Source: Aquicella lusitana
GTDB taxonomy: Bacteria > Pseudomonadota > Gammaproteobacteria > DSM-16500
Assembly (NCBI RefSeq): GCF_902459475.1
Contig: NZ_LR699115.1
Coordinates: forward strand, 1-64,000
Length of the DNA: 64,000 nucleotides
Direction of reading: 5' to 3'
Below are positions 34,771 to 42,486 of this stretch, one piece after another (within the stretch, counting starts at the first letter, position 1; each line of letters opens with the position of its first letter). The notes beneath the pieces are model-generated. The model did not search any database, had not been told where the DNA came from, and saw only the letters and a program-made list of their open reading frames with translations. Position numbers and translations under genes: made by a program.

Positions 34771-35280
34771 ATGAGCCGCGCGAGTTTGAAAGAACAATTA
34801 CAAGCAGTCGCTTCCCAGTTATCAGATACGTTGGGGAAGGAGCAACCTGCTACCAAAAGACAACTTCGCCAAACCGTCAAACCTAAGAAGCCCAAACCCA
34901 AATGGCTGGACTACGTTCAGTATGGTGTTGAATTATTGAAATTATATTTCCCTGCAAGTTTTAAATCCGGCGGTGAAGTGAAGCCTTTAAAAAAGGGAAT
35001 AAAGCAGGACTTAGTAAAACGTCTTAGCACGCTTGACAGTATTGTGACAGAAGATAAGGCCTGTATGGTTAAAAGCCTTGCGTATTATGTGAATACGGCC
35101 GCTTACCACAAGAGTGTCGTGGAAGGGGCAACGCGTATTGATCTGGATGGAAATCCTGCGGGTGCTGTTTCTGCTGAAGAAGCAAAATATTCGATTGAAC
35201 GCCATCAGGCAAAGTTAAAAGCCAAACAGAATGCTGTCAGTACTGCCTCTGTAGCGGTGATGGAAACAACTGCGGAATAA
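34771..35280 (+). CDS. ProQ/FinO-domain RNA-binding protein
   Basis: A 169-aa protein whose residues about 45-145 match the ProQ/FinO fold: YFPASFKSGGEVKPLKKGIKQDL, then SLAYYVNTAAYHKSVVEGATRIDLDGNPAGAVSAEEA, closely following the E. coli ProQ pattern (FPKCF ... PLKIGI ... GATRVDLDGNP). The N terminus is a basic tail (KPKKPKPKW). It lacks the ProQ C-terminal Tudor-like domain. Such proteins bind structured 3' ends of mRNAs and sRNAs and stabilise or match them. AGGAG stands 9 bases before the ATG. Confidence 0.88.
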   Translation: MSRASLKEQLQAVASQLSDTLGKEQPATKRQLRQTVKPKKPKPKWLDYVQYGVELLKLYFPASFKSGGEVKPLKKGIKQDLVKRLSTLDSIVTEDKACMVKSLAYYVNTAAYHKSVVEGATRIDLDGNPAGAVSAEEAKYSIERHQAKLKAKQNAVSTASVAVMETTAE

Positions 35281-35355
35281 ACGAAGATAACTAAATTAAA
35301 TAATAAAATTTAACCAGCACCCATTTATTCTTTTTCTAAAAAAAACGAGGCTCGT

Positions 35356-36954
35356 ATGCAGCATCTGTCCCGCCGCATTTCCCCTGCTACCTTATTCATG
35401 CTGAGCATGAATGGAATTATTGGTTCGGGGTGGCTGTTTGCGCCTCTGTATGCTGCAAAAATTGCAGGGCCGGCTGCGATTATTTCCTGGATGATCGGCG
35501 GCTTTGCTGCCATTTTAATTGCTTTGACTTTTGCCGAGCTATCAACCATGTTGCCGGTAGCAGGTGGCTCAGCCCATATTCCTCAATTGAGCCACGGTGC
35601 GTTTGCGAGCTTTATCCTAAGCTGGATTGCATGGATTACTTCATTAATGCTGACACCCATCGAAGTACAGGCGGTGTTGCAATATGCCTCTCTGTTTTTT
35701 CCCGCCTTAATGCATGAAACGGCAGGTACAGCCACTTTAACCCTGTGGGGCTACGGTTGGGCGGGTATATTAATGTTGTCGCTTTGTATATTGAATATTG
35801 TGAGTTATCAGGGATTAGTGCGTTTTAATTTCATTTTGTTTGTTTTTAAATTTTCTGTGATGATTTTAACGGTTTTCGCTATTCTTCATGTCCGTTTTAA
35901 TCCTGCCAATTTTTCAGGAATGATGTCATCAACGCTTTCAATCCATGGGTGGCAATCCATTTTAAGCGCCGTTGCAACAGGTGGCGTGGTACTCGCTTTC
36001 AACGGTTTCAAAAGCGGCGTGGAAATGGCTGGCGAGGCAAAAAAGCTTGCCATAGCCATCCCGTTAAGTACGGCTGGTTCAGTGCTCGCTTGCCTCCTCT
36101 TGTATTTGGGGTTGCAAATTTGCTTTATTGGCGCGCTTGATCCCGCGGCACTTGCAGGGGGATGGCGAAATCTCAATTTTACAGGCGATATTGGGCCTTT
36201 TGTGGGTTTGGCTGCTGGGCTTGGACTGGTTTGGTTGCTGAAGTTGCTCTATGTTAATGCAGTGATTTCTCCTTTGGGTGCGGGCCTCATTTATGTAACG
36301 GCTACAGCCCGTATTCTCTATGCAATGAGCCGTATCGGCTATGTGCCAAAGTTTCTTTCACGGCTCAATCATCAGCGTTTCCCAATCTGGGCCATTGTTG
36401 CCAATTTTCTGTTTGGTATGCTTTCGTTTTTACCGTTACCGGGCTGGCAGGCGATGGTAAATTTTCTGGTTTCTGCAGTTGTCATTACCTATGCAATGGG
36501 CCCCATCGCGCTCATGTGCTTGCGATTAACCTTGCCCGATAAGGAGCGCCCTTTCCGACTGCCCGCAGCGAACATACTTTGTTTGGTTGCTTTCTATTGC
36601 TGCAATCTTTTTAGCTACTGGACAGGCTGGGAAACTATTTCCAAGTTGGGGATTACGCTCCTCGTCGGCATCTTCCTTTTTGCAATGGCCTATCTGCGCG
36701 GCAGTGTGAAAATGGAAAAGCAGGAGCTCAAGTCAGCTTACTGGATGATCCCCTACTTATTGGGTCTAGTGAGTATTTCTTATTTAGGATCTTTCGGCGG
36801 CATCAACCTGATCCCGTTTGGCTGGGACTTTCTGGTGATCGCGCTCTTCAGCATCGGCATACTCTATATGGCGATTAAGAGCCGCGTTGTACTCAGTGCT
36901 GAAGATATGAAAAAGTTCCTGGTTTCTGAATCGCTAGTCGCGGAACGTGTCTGA
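35356..36954 (+). CDS. APC-superfamily amino acid permease
   Basis: Membrane transporter of 532 aa with 12-14 helices. The first helix carries the substrate-backbone motif GIIGSGWLFAP, and helix 6 has ATGGVVLAFNGFKSGVEMAGEAKK, both typical of the amino acid-polyamine-cation superfamily. Substrate is probably an amino acid; the exact one cannot be read. The C-terminal tail is long and hydrophilic. AAACGAGGC precedes the ATG. Possibly transcribed with the ProQ-like gene, which ends 75 bases upstream. Confidence 0.88.
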   Translation: MQHLSRRISPATLFMLSMNGIIGSGWLFAPLYAAKIAGPAAIISWMIGGFAAILIALTFAELSTMLPVAGGSAHIPQLSHGAFASFILSWIAWITSLMLTPIEVQAVLQYASLFFPALMHETAGTATLTLWGYGWAGILMLSLCILNIVSYQGLVRFNFILFVFKFSVMILTVFAILHVRFNPANFSGMMSSTLSIHGWQSILSAVATGGVVLAFNGFKSGVEMAGEAKKLAIAIPLSTAGSVLACLLLYLGLQICFIGALDPAALAGGWRNLNFTGDIGPFVGLAAGLGLVWLLKLLYVNAVISPLGAGLIYVTATARILYAMSRIGYVPKFLSRLNHQRFPIWAIVANFLFGMLSFLPLPGWQAMVNFLVSAVVITYAMGPIALMCLRLTLPDKERPFRLPAANILCLVAFYCCNLFSYWTGWETISKLGITLLVGIFLFAMAYLRGSVKMEKQELKSAYWMIPYLLGLVSISYLGSFGGINLIPFGWDFLVIALFSIGILYMAIKSRVVLSAEDMKKFLVSESLVAERV

Positions 36955-37012
36955 AAAGTAATATAAACAGTAGGATAATGGCTTAATATTGCTTTAATCT
37001 TATTGATTTATT

Positions 37013-38206
37013 ATGATGGAAAACCTAAAAATAGGGGCCAATAGGATTGAAGGCATGAATTCACGCATCGAACAGGCTATAACAAAAGATATTCCGCTGA
37101 CAGCTGATATTATTGAAGCCATGTTGGCAACACCCAACTCTCCGCTTAAAGCAGATTTTAATGCCATATGTTCGCAAATTGCTCTCTTGAACGAATCCGA
37201 AAAAGAAAGGTTTATTCAGAGCCTTATCCGTACTTCCATTGAATCCAAGCGAGAAATGCTAAATGAGCTAGCCCATGCCAATGCGATGAGAGAAAAAGCA
37301 TGGCATGCGGAAGAGCGCCATATACAGGACCTCGTGCAGCGTGCTGCACAGCAGCGACTTGCTGAATCAGGCGCTGGCTTTAGCTCCCGAGTCGATATAA
37401 TGGAGGCCTTAACCAAACTGGCTTTACAGCTTGATCCGCTGCGTCAGACACAAAACGCATTACAAAATGCGATCGCTCATCAACAGCAAGTGGTTCAGCA
37501 ATGGCAAAACCTGCAACAGCAATTTGCTACTGACATGATTAACCAGCTAACTGCACAGACAATAACATTAAATGATGGCTCAACTGTTTCCTTGGCGTTA
37601 ACTGATGAAGAAGCCAGTGATTTGCGCGAACGTTTGGAATCCGAACCAGTCGTGACAGAAGTACTGGATAGGCTGCCTCACGTGGCGGAACACTTAAACC
37701 AACTAGCGGAAAACAAGTTGAATAAACTACGCGAAGCCAACACTGAGATCGCACCGCAGCATATTATTCAAGCGAAACAGGAAGCTGCGCAGGAAATGCA
37801 TTTAACAGATGAAAAGCCTCTTCATCATAGATTGATAAAGATTGTTCCTACCATTGCCAACAGTTTGAAACGCAAACTGGGTGAAGACAAGCTCCAGCAA
37901 ATAAAGTGGGAAAAGCCAAAACGGGGTATTTTTGGCAATATCAATGACATCGTTAATAACATGCAGGATTTTAAAGCGTTGAGGAAAAAAATTCATGATA
38001 TGACCCTGCAATGTATTGCTGCGGATATCCAGGAAAAGCATCATCGTAACGAATATAATAAATGTCAGGATGCAACTGAAGCCGTACTTGAGCAACTCGC
38101 CTCTCTGTTGATGAAGGAACCTCAACACGCAGATCTTTTGAAAGATATCCTCAAGATAGCATTCCCAGCGCCTGTTTCTGATGTTAGACCGCAGCTCAGA
38201 ATTTAA
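37013..38206 (+). CDS. Unknown 397-aa helical protein
   Basis: I do not recognise this protein. It is hydrophilic, nearly all helical and rich in Gln/Ala/Glu, with likely coiled coils at about 75-115 and 130-180 (NALQNAIAHQQQVVQQWQNLQQQF). No signal peptide, no membrane helix and no cysteine-rich or catalytic motif. The C terminus is short and rather hydrophobic (DILKIAFPAPVSDVRPQLRI). Proteins with this look are common among secreted effectors of Legionellales, but nothing in the window proves secretion. Single gene with its own terminator at 38221. Confidence 0.6.
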   Translation: MMENLKIGANRIEGMNSRIEQAITKDIPLTADIIEAMLATPNSPLKADFNAICSQIALLNESEKERFIQSLIRTSIESKREMLNELAHANAMREKAWHAEERHIQDLVQRAAQQRLAESGAGFSSRVDIMEALTKLALQLDPLRQTQNALQNAIAHQQQVVQQWQNLQQQFATDMINQLTAQTITLNDGSTVSLALTDEEASDLRERLESEPVVTEVLDRLPHVAEHLNQLAENKLNKLREANTEIAPQHIIQAKQEAAQEMHLTDEKPLHHRLIKIVPTIANSLKRKLGEDKLQQIKWEKPKRGIFGNINDIVNNMQDFKALRKKIHDMTLQCIAADIQEKHHRNEYNKCQDATEAVLEQLASLLMKEPQHADLLKDILKIAFPAPVSDVRPQLRI

Positions 38207-38220
38207 AAGAATACTGATTA

Positions 38221-38250
38221 AAAAGCCCGCTCATCGGGCTTTTTCTTTTT
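38221..38250 (+). terminator. Rho-independent terminator
   Basis: AAAAGCCCG-CTCAT-CGGGCTTTTT, a 9-bp stem with U-tract, 14 bases after the stop of the 397-aa gene. Confidence 0.92.
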
Positions 38251-38400
38251 AACAGCGGTTTAGAACACCAAGTACAACAGAACATAGGCATTTCATAAAA
38301 TCAAAGATTGCTTTTCTGGCTGGTTTTATGAAAATAGGTTTTCTACCTTTAGCCCTGGTGACAGGGTCATTCAAATATGTTTTCTTATGGAAGGATGAGT

Positions 38401-39189
38401 ATGGACAGCATAAATGACATAGTAAAAATTATGTCCCTGGAATCAGGTATTTTGCAAATTACCTTAAACCGCCCCGAACAGCTTAATGCGTTAAACCGCG
38501 AAGTCTTACAACGTTTATCCCAGATTTTTCATGAAGCCAAACACGATCAATCCGTGAGAGCAATTTTGCTGAGTGGTGAAGGTAAAGCTTTTTGTGCCGG
38601 TGCTGATATCAAACAATTGGCTGCGTTAAAAGGCCCGGACGGTGTAGCATTTGCCCGGTTTGGACAGTCCGTTTTTAGAAGCCTGGAAATGCTGGGCAAA
38701 CCTTCGGTAGCGGCAGTGCATGGATTTGCTTTTGGTGGCGGCTGTGAGCTTGCTATGGCGGCGACCTTGCGCCTTGCAGCTAATAATGCAGTATTTGGTC
38801 AGCCTGAAATCAAGTTGGGTGTCATACCTGGTTTTGGTGGCACACAGCGGCTTTCCCGCCTGATCGGCAAAGGACGTGCGCTGGAAGTATGTTTAACCGG
38901 GCGGCGCTTTAGCGCAGAAGAAGCTTTTCAGTGGGGGTTGATAAATGAATTAACTACGCCCGAAAATCTGCTCGCTAGGGCAAAAACACTGCTGGTGGAA
39001 CTGGTGAAGCTGGGTCCTATAGCAATGGAAAGTATTTTGACAGTGATTCATCAGGGATACGATTTGTCACTTGAGGAAGCCTTTGAACTGGAAGCATCCC
39101 ACTTTGGTATTTGTTGCACCACTGCGGACAAGCGTGAAGGGGTTAATGCCTTTCTGGAAAAACGGACGGCAGTATTTAGTGGGGAATAA
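38401..39189 (+). CDS. Enoyl-CoA hydratase (crotonase family)
   Basis: Crotonase-fold enzyme of 262 aa starting at the ATG at 38401 (GGAAGG six bases upstream). Family signatures: ITLNRPEQLNALN, the oxyanion motif AFCAGADIKQL, and FAFGGGCELAMAATLRLAANNAVFGQPEIKLGVIPGFGGTQRL. The Glu in GGGCELAM and the Glu in GQPEIKLG are at the catalytic glutamates of enoyl-CoA hydratase. It hydrates 2-enoyl-CoA to 3-hydroxyacyl-CoA. Two bases separate it from the next gene, so the pair is an operon. Confidence 0.88.
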   Translation: MDSINDIVKIMSLESGILQITLNRPEQLNALNREVLQRLSQIFHEAKHDQSVRAILLSGEGKAFCAGADIKQLAALKGPDGVAFARFGQSVFRSLEMLGKPSVAAVHGFAFGGGCELAMAATLRLAANNAVFGQPEIKLGVIPGFGGTQRLSRLIGKGRALEVCLTGRRFSAEEAFQWGLINELTTPENLLARAKTLLVELVKLGPIAMESILTVIHQGYDLSLEEAFELEASHFGICCTTADKREGVNAFLEKRTAVFSGE

Positions 39190-39191
39190 GG

Positions 39192-40256
39192 ATGAATACT
39201 TACAGTGAGGTTCTATTTGAGGAAACAGCAGGCGCAGGCGGTCATCTTGGGTTGATTACATTAAACCGACCCGAAGTATTGAACTCGCTCAATCATAGCA
39301 TGATCAATGCTATGTACGGGCAGCTGCAAAAATGGGCGGTCGCAGATCACATTAAGGCCGTTATTATACGCGCTGCGGATGGAAGAGCATTTTGCGCCGG
39401 TGGTGATTTACGTTCAACCTATGATCGTTTTAAAAAACATGATCCGTCACTAGCGAATTTTTTTCGTGACGAATATCAGCTAAACCGTACGATATTTCAT
39501 TATCCTAAACCCTATGTGGCTTTGCTTGACGGGATCACCATGGGTGGCGGCGTCGGTATTTCCATTCACGGCTCCCATCGAGTGGCGACGGACCGCCTGC
39601 TGTTTGCCATGCCGGAAACCGGCATTGGTTTTTTCCCGGACGTAGGTGGAACTTATTTTTTGCCGCGTTTGCCGTCAAAGATTGGTTTTTATCTGGGTCT
39701 CGTTGGCGCAAGAATAACGAGTGATGACTGTGTTGCACTGGGCATCGCTCAGCATCAAGTCCCCCGTGAGAAACTGGAAGACATTATTCAGGGCATCGCA
39801 GAACAGTCTTTTTCTAATGATGCGCGGCAGTCTGTCTCAGAAGTGATTGCGCAATTTGCGACGCCCGCTAAGCCATCGCCTTTGATGGAGCAGCAGGATG
39901 CTATTCGCCAATGTTTTTCTGTGAATACGGTGGAAAATTTGATAAAAGCTTTACATGAATGTTCGAATCCCATTTGCCAGGAATCCGTAGCGGCGATTCT
40001 TAAAAAATCACCCACTAGTCTTAAAATTACGCTGCGTGCTTTGCAGGAAGGGGCGAAACTGGATTTTGATGCTTGCATGCGCCAGGAATTTCGACTGGTA
40101 TGTCGCTTTCTGCAAGGAGATGATTTTATTGAAGGGATACGTGCTGTGATTATTGATAAAGACCAGACACCTCATTGGAAACCCAATAAACTTGAAGCGG
40201 TTTCTTTAGATGAAGTAGAAAAGTATTTTGCGCCTGTCACTCACGAGCTTGTTTAG
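39192..40256 (+). CDS. 3-hydroxyisobutyryl-CoA hydrolase-like protein
   Basis: Crotonase-superfamily enzyme of 354 aa. The longer size, AFCAGGDLRSTYD, the motif MGGGVGISIHGSHRVATDRLLFAMPETGIGFFPDVGGTYFL and the C-terminal SLKITLRALQEG mark the HIBYL-CoA hydrolase/enoyl-CoA isomerase group. In valine breakdown this enzyme releases 3-hydroxyisobutyrate from its CoA ester, acting right after the enoyl-CoA hydratase encoded upstream. The dehydrogenases of the pathway are not nearby. Confidence 0.85.
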   Translation: MNTYSEVLFEETAGAGGHLGLITLNRPEVLNSLNHSMINAMYGQLQKWAVADHIKAVIIRAADGRAFCAGGDLRSTYDRFKKHDPSLANFFRDEYQLNRTIFHYPKPYVALLDGITMGGGVGISIHGSHRVATDRLLFAMPETGIGFFPDVGGTYFLPRLPSKIGFYLGLVGARITSDDCVALGIAQHQVPREKLEDIIQGIAEQSFSNDARQSVSEVIAQFATPAKPSPLMEQQDAIRQCFSVNTVENLIKALHECSNPICQESVAAILKKSPTSLKITLRALQEGAKLDFDACMRQEFRLVCRFLQGDDFIEGIRAVIIDKDQTPHWKPNKLEAVSLDEVEKYFAPVTHELV

Positions 40257-40475
40257 TAAAAGGGGCTCGAAATGAGCGTATCCTTGGATATCTAATTGAT
40301 AATCCTACATAAAAAGCAGACCCATGTATGCAAGCTCAATCTACACTTATACCGGAATTGATTATGGTCTATACTAATCTTATAAGGTAAAAAATGATAA
40401 AAGGAGGTAAAAAAAGCTAACTATTAACCCGGCGTAAATTACCTAATAATTAGAGTAAAAACGAGGGAGGTAAGT

Positions 40476-41024
40476 ATGTTATCTGTTCAGATTACGATTC
40501 GCGATATTCCCTTTTCTGCTGCTTTAGAAACCCATCTTCGTAAACGAGCTGAAAAATTAAAACAATTCTATGATCGTATTTCCAGTTGTCGTATTGTGCT
40601 CGAATTACCCAAAAAGCATTTACATCATGGCAAGCTATATAATGTACGTATCGATGTAGCTGTGCCGGGTAAAAAACTGGTCTCTACGTATAAATACGAT
40701 AAAGATCCCTACGTGGCGATTCGAGACGCATTTAACGCAATAGCAAGGCAGCTTGAAGAGCATTCACGCAAACGTCATGGACGTATTAAATCGCATGAGG
40801 AAGTGCAACATGGTTATGTTGCGCGAATGCTTCCAGAAGAAGGTTTTGGCTTTATCAAAGGTCATGATGGAACAGAATATTATTTTAGTATTACGAACGT
40901 GCATTACCCTTCCTTTGAACAGCTAGCGGTAGGCGATGCAGTTGAATACATTGCTGAGCTGATGAACGACGGATGGCAGGCTCACCATGTTATCCGTGAA
41001 CGCAACCACGCTGAGGTTATATAA
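40476..41024 (+). CDS. Ribosome hibernation factor (HPF/RaiA) fused to cold-shock domain
   Basis: Two-domain protein of 182 aa. Residues 1-100 form the S30AE domain (VQITIRDIPFSAALETHLRKRAEKLKQFYDRI ... AIRDAFNAIARQLEEH), which binds the 30S decoding centre. Residues about 111-165 form a cold-shock OB fold: YVARMLPEEGFGFIKGHDGTEYYFSITNV with the RNP1-like GFGFI, then VGDAVEYIAE. This would couple ribosome silencing to single-stranded RNA binding. GGGAGG stands five bases before the ATG, a very strong site. It ends at a good terminator. Confidence 0.9.
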   Translation: MLSVQITIRDIPFSAALETHLRKRAEKLKQFYDRISSCRIVLELPKKHLHHGKLYNVRIDVAVPGKKLVSTYKYDKDPYVAIRDAFNAIARQLEEHSRKRHGRIKSHEEVQHGYVARMLPEEGFGFIKGHDGTEYYFSITNVHYPSFEQLAVGDAVEYIAELMNDGWQAHHVIRERNHAEVI

Positions 41025-41045
41025 TAAATACATACATGATGGGCA

Positions 41046-41082
41046 CTGGCACTGCGAAGATTAGCAGTGCCAGCTAAGCTTT
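41046..41082 (+). terminator. Terminator after the HPF-CSD gene
   Basis: CTGGCACTGC (41046-41055) and GCAGTGCCAG (41064-41073) pair perfectly around 8 bases, followed by CTAAGCTTTTATAT. Confidence 0.8.
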
Positions 41083-41099
41083 TATATATAAGCTATCTT

Positions 41100-41312
41100 T
41101 TATGCGCAGGCTTCATCTTCATTAGATTTAGGTGGTACATAAACCTGTCCTTTAGCTATCATTTCCGCTTGCCCCGTTTTAGAAAATTGGGCTTGCTCAG
41201 CCGGTATTGTGTTTGCCGTGGCCGCACTCGCTGCTTTTCCATAAGCACATAATAGTAATAAGATTATTAATGACAGCATGGATGGCGATAATTTTATTGA
41301 CCTTGTTCGCAT
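41100..41312 (-). CDS. Small exported peptide
   Basis: A 70-aa protein from the ATG at 41312, with GAGGAAG about six bases upstream. Residues 1-30 form a signal peptide: basic start (MRTRSIKLS), hydrophobic core (MLSLIILLLLCAYG) and a cleavage site near ASA-A. The mature peptide of about 40 residues is hydrophilic with a single Cys at the penultimate position (EDEACA). Function unknown. Confidence 0.55.
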   Translation of the reverse strand: MRTRSIKLSPSMLSLIILLLLCAYGKAASAATANTIPAEQAQFSKTGQAEMIAKGQVYVPPKSNEDEACA

Positions 41313-41551
41313 AGCGCGCTTCCTCACATGTGTAACTATTAGATTAATTATAGTCAATTATCAATATATAGTTCATTAATTGTGCACCTCTAAATACTGC
41401 TATAAATACAGATAGTTAATCATGCCGATTGGATAAAAACTTAAACTGTCTCTTGCAAGACAACTGTATTACCATTGATAATTCTGCTGCAGCTTAAGAG
41501 TCATGCGGGATGAAAAAATTTGTAATAGGAAATTAGATAAGGAGCGAACCC

Positions 41552-42208
41552 ATGCAATTGATTAATCGTTTAAATAGCATTATTTCAGAACATCACTTAC
41601 TAAAGCACATGTTTTATCAGGCATGGTCAAAAGGTGAATTAAGTCGTGAAATTCTGCAGCGCTATGCCGCGCAATATTATAACCAGGTGCAATCCTTTCC
41701 GCGTTTCATTTCGCGAGTTCATACAGGTTGTCCCGTAATTGAAGCCCGAAAAGTTTTACTGGACAATTTGGTTGATGAAGAAATCCATGGCACTGACCAC
41801 CCTGCTTTATGGATGCAGTTTGCAGAAGGCATGGGTGCTAGCCGAGATATGGTCGCAAACGATGCACCCATTGCCGAAACACAAGCAATGGTAGACAAAT
41901 TTTATGAATTGGCCGAACGTGACTGGCGTGATGGTTTATGTGCGTTATATGCGTATGAATGCCAGGTACCTGAAGTTTCGGCTTCCAAAATCGCCGGTTT
42001 GAAACAATTCTATGGCATTCATGAGGAACGTACGCTGGAGTTCTTTACCGCTCACCAGAAATATGATGTTGAACATTCAGAACAAGTAGCAGGCTTGATC
42101 GAGCGTTACGTAGAGCCTGAACGCGCAGAACGAGCTACACGTGAAGCGGCTATTGCATTGTGGCAATTTTTGGATGGAATGTGCAGAGTCGGCAATATAG
42201 CCTGCTAG
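41552..42208 (+). CDS. CADD-family putative p-aminobenzoate synthase
   Basis: Heme-oxygenase-fold protein of 218 aa like the Chlamydia protein CADD (PqqC/TenA relatives). The six dimetal ligands of CADD line up by spacing: E76, H83, E136, H168, D172, H175. Residues reported in CADD as self-sacrificed or essential, Tyr27, Tyr43, Tyr141 and Lys152, correspond to Y22, Y38, Y135 and K146 here. CADD makes p-aminobenzoate from its own Tyr side chain for folate synthesis, replacing PabABC. The gene has AAGGAGCG before the ATG and is not next to other folate genes. The alignment is by hand. Confidence 0.87.
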   Translation: MQLINRLNSIISEHHLLKHMFYQAWSKGELSREILQRYAAQYYNQVQSFPRFISRVHTGCPVIEARKVLLDNLVDEEIHGTDHPALWMQFAEGMGASRDMVANDAPIAETQAMVDKFYELAERDWRDGLCALYAYECQVPEVSASKIAGLKQFYGIHEERTLEFFTAHQKYDVEHSEQVAGLIERYVEPERAERATREAAIALWQFLDGMCRVGNIAC

Positions 42209-42255
42209 CGGAGGCGCTGTTGTTATATAATTAGAATAATCGAAAGCATGGATTT

Positions 42256-42486
42256 ATGCACATGGATGTGGCTAAACCTAAAGATTATTCTGGATTGCGT
42301 TTTCTTTATCTTTTTGATGTTCCTCTCACCATCATTCTTTTCGTGTTATCTATTTTCCTTTGGTTGAAACTGTGCCAAACCGAGTTCGGTCAGATTGCTC
42401 GCGAAATAAAATCATTCAGTAGGATCATGAAAGGCGAGATCAAGAATGTGTTTGCTAAGTTATGGAAGAAACAGCATGGACAATGA
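42256..42486 (+). CDS. Small single-span membrane protein overlapping the diguanylate cyclase
   Basis: A 76-aa protein with one membrane helix at about residues 19-42 (LFDVPLTIILFVLSIFLWLKL) and a basic cytoplasmic tail (KGEIKNVFAKLWKKQHGQ). Its stop is 11 bases past the ATG of the HPt-REC-REC-GGDEF gene, so translation may be coupled. The ribosome binding site is weak. It may anchor or modulate the cyclase. Unrecognised family. Confidence 0.55.
   Translation: MHMDVAKPKDYSGLRFLYLFDVPLTIILFVLSIFLWLKLCQTEFGQIAREIKSFSRIMKGEIKNVFAKLWKKQHGQ

Noticed and set aside
40394-40420. Strong AAAGGAGGT sequence inside an 8-codon frame before the HPF-CSD gene
   Set aside because: No start codon at a usable distance after it and no conserved leader pattern; probably chance in an A/G-rich stretch.
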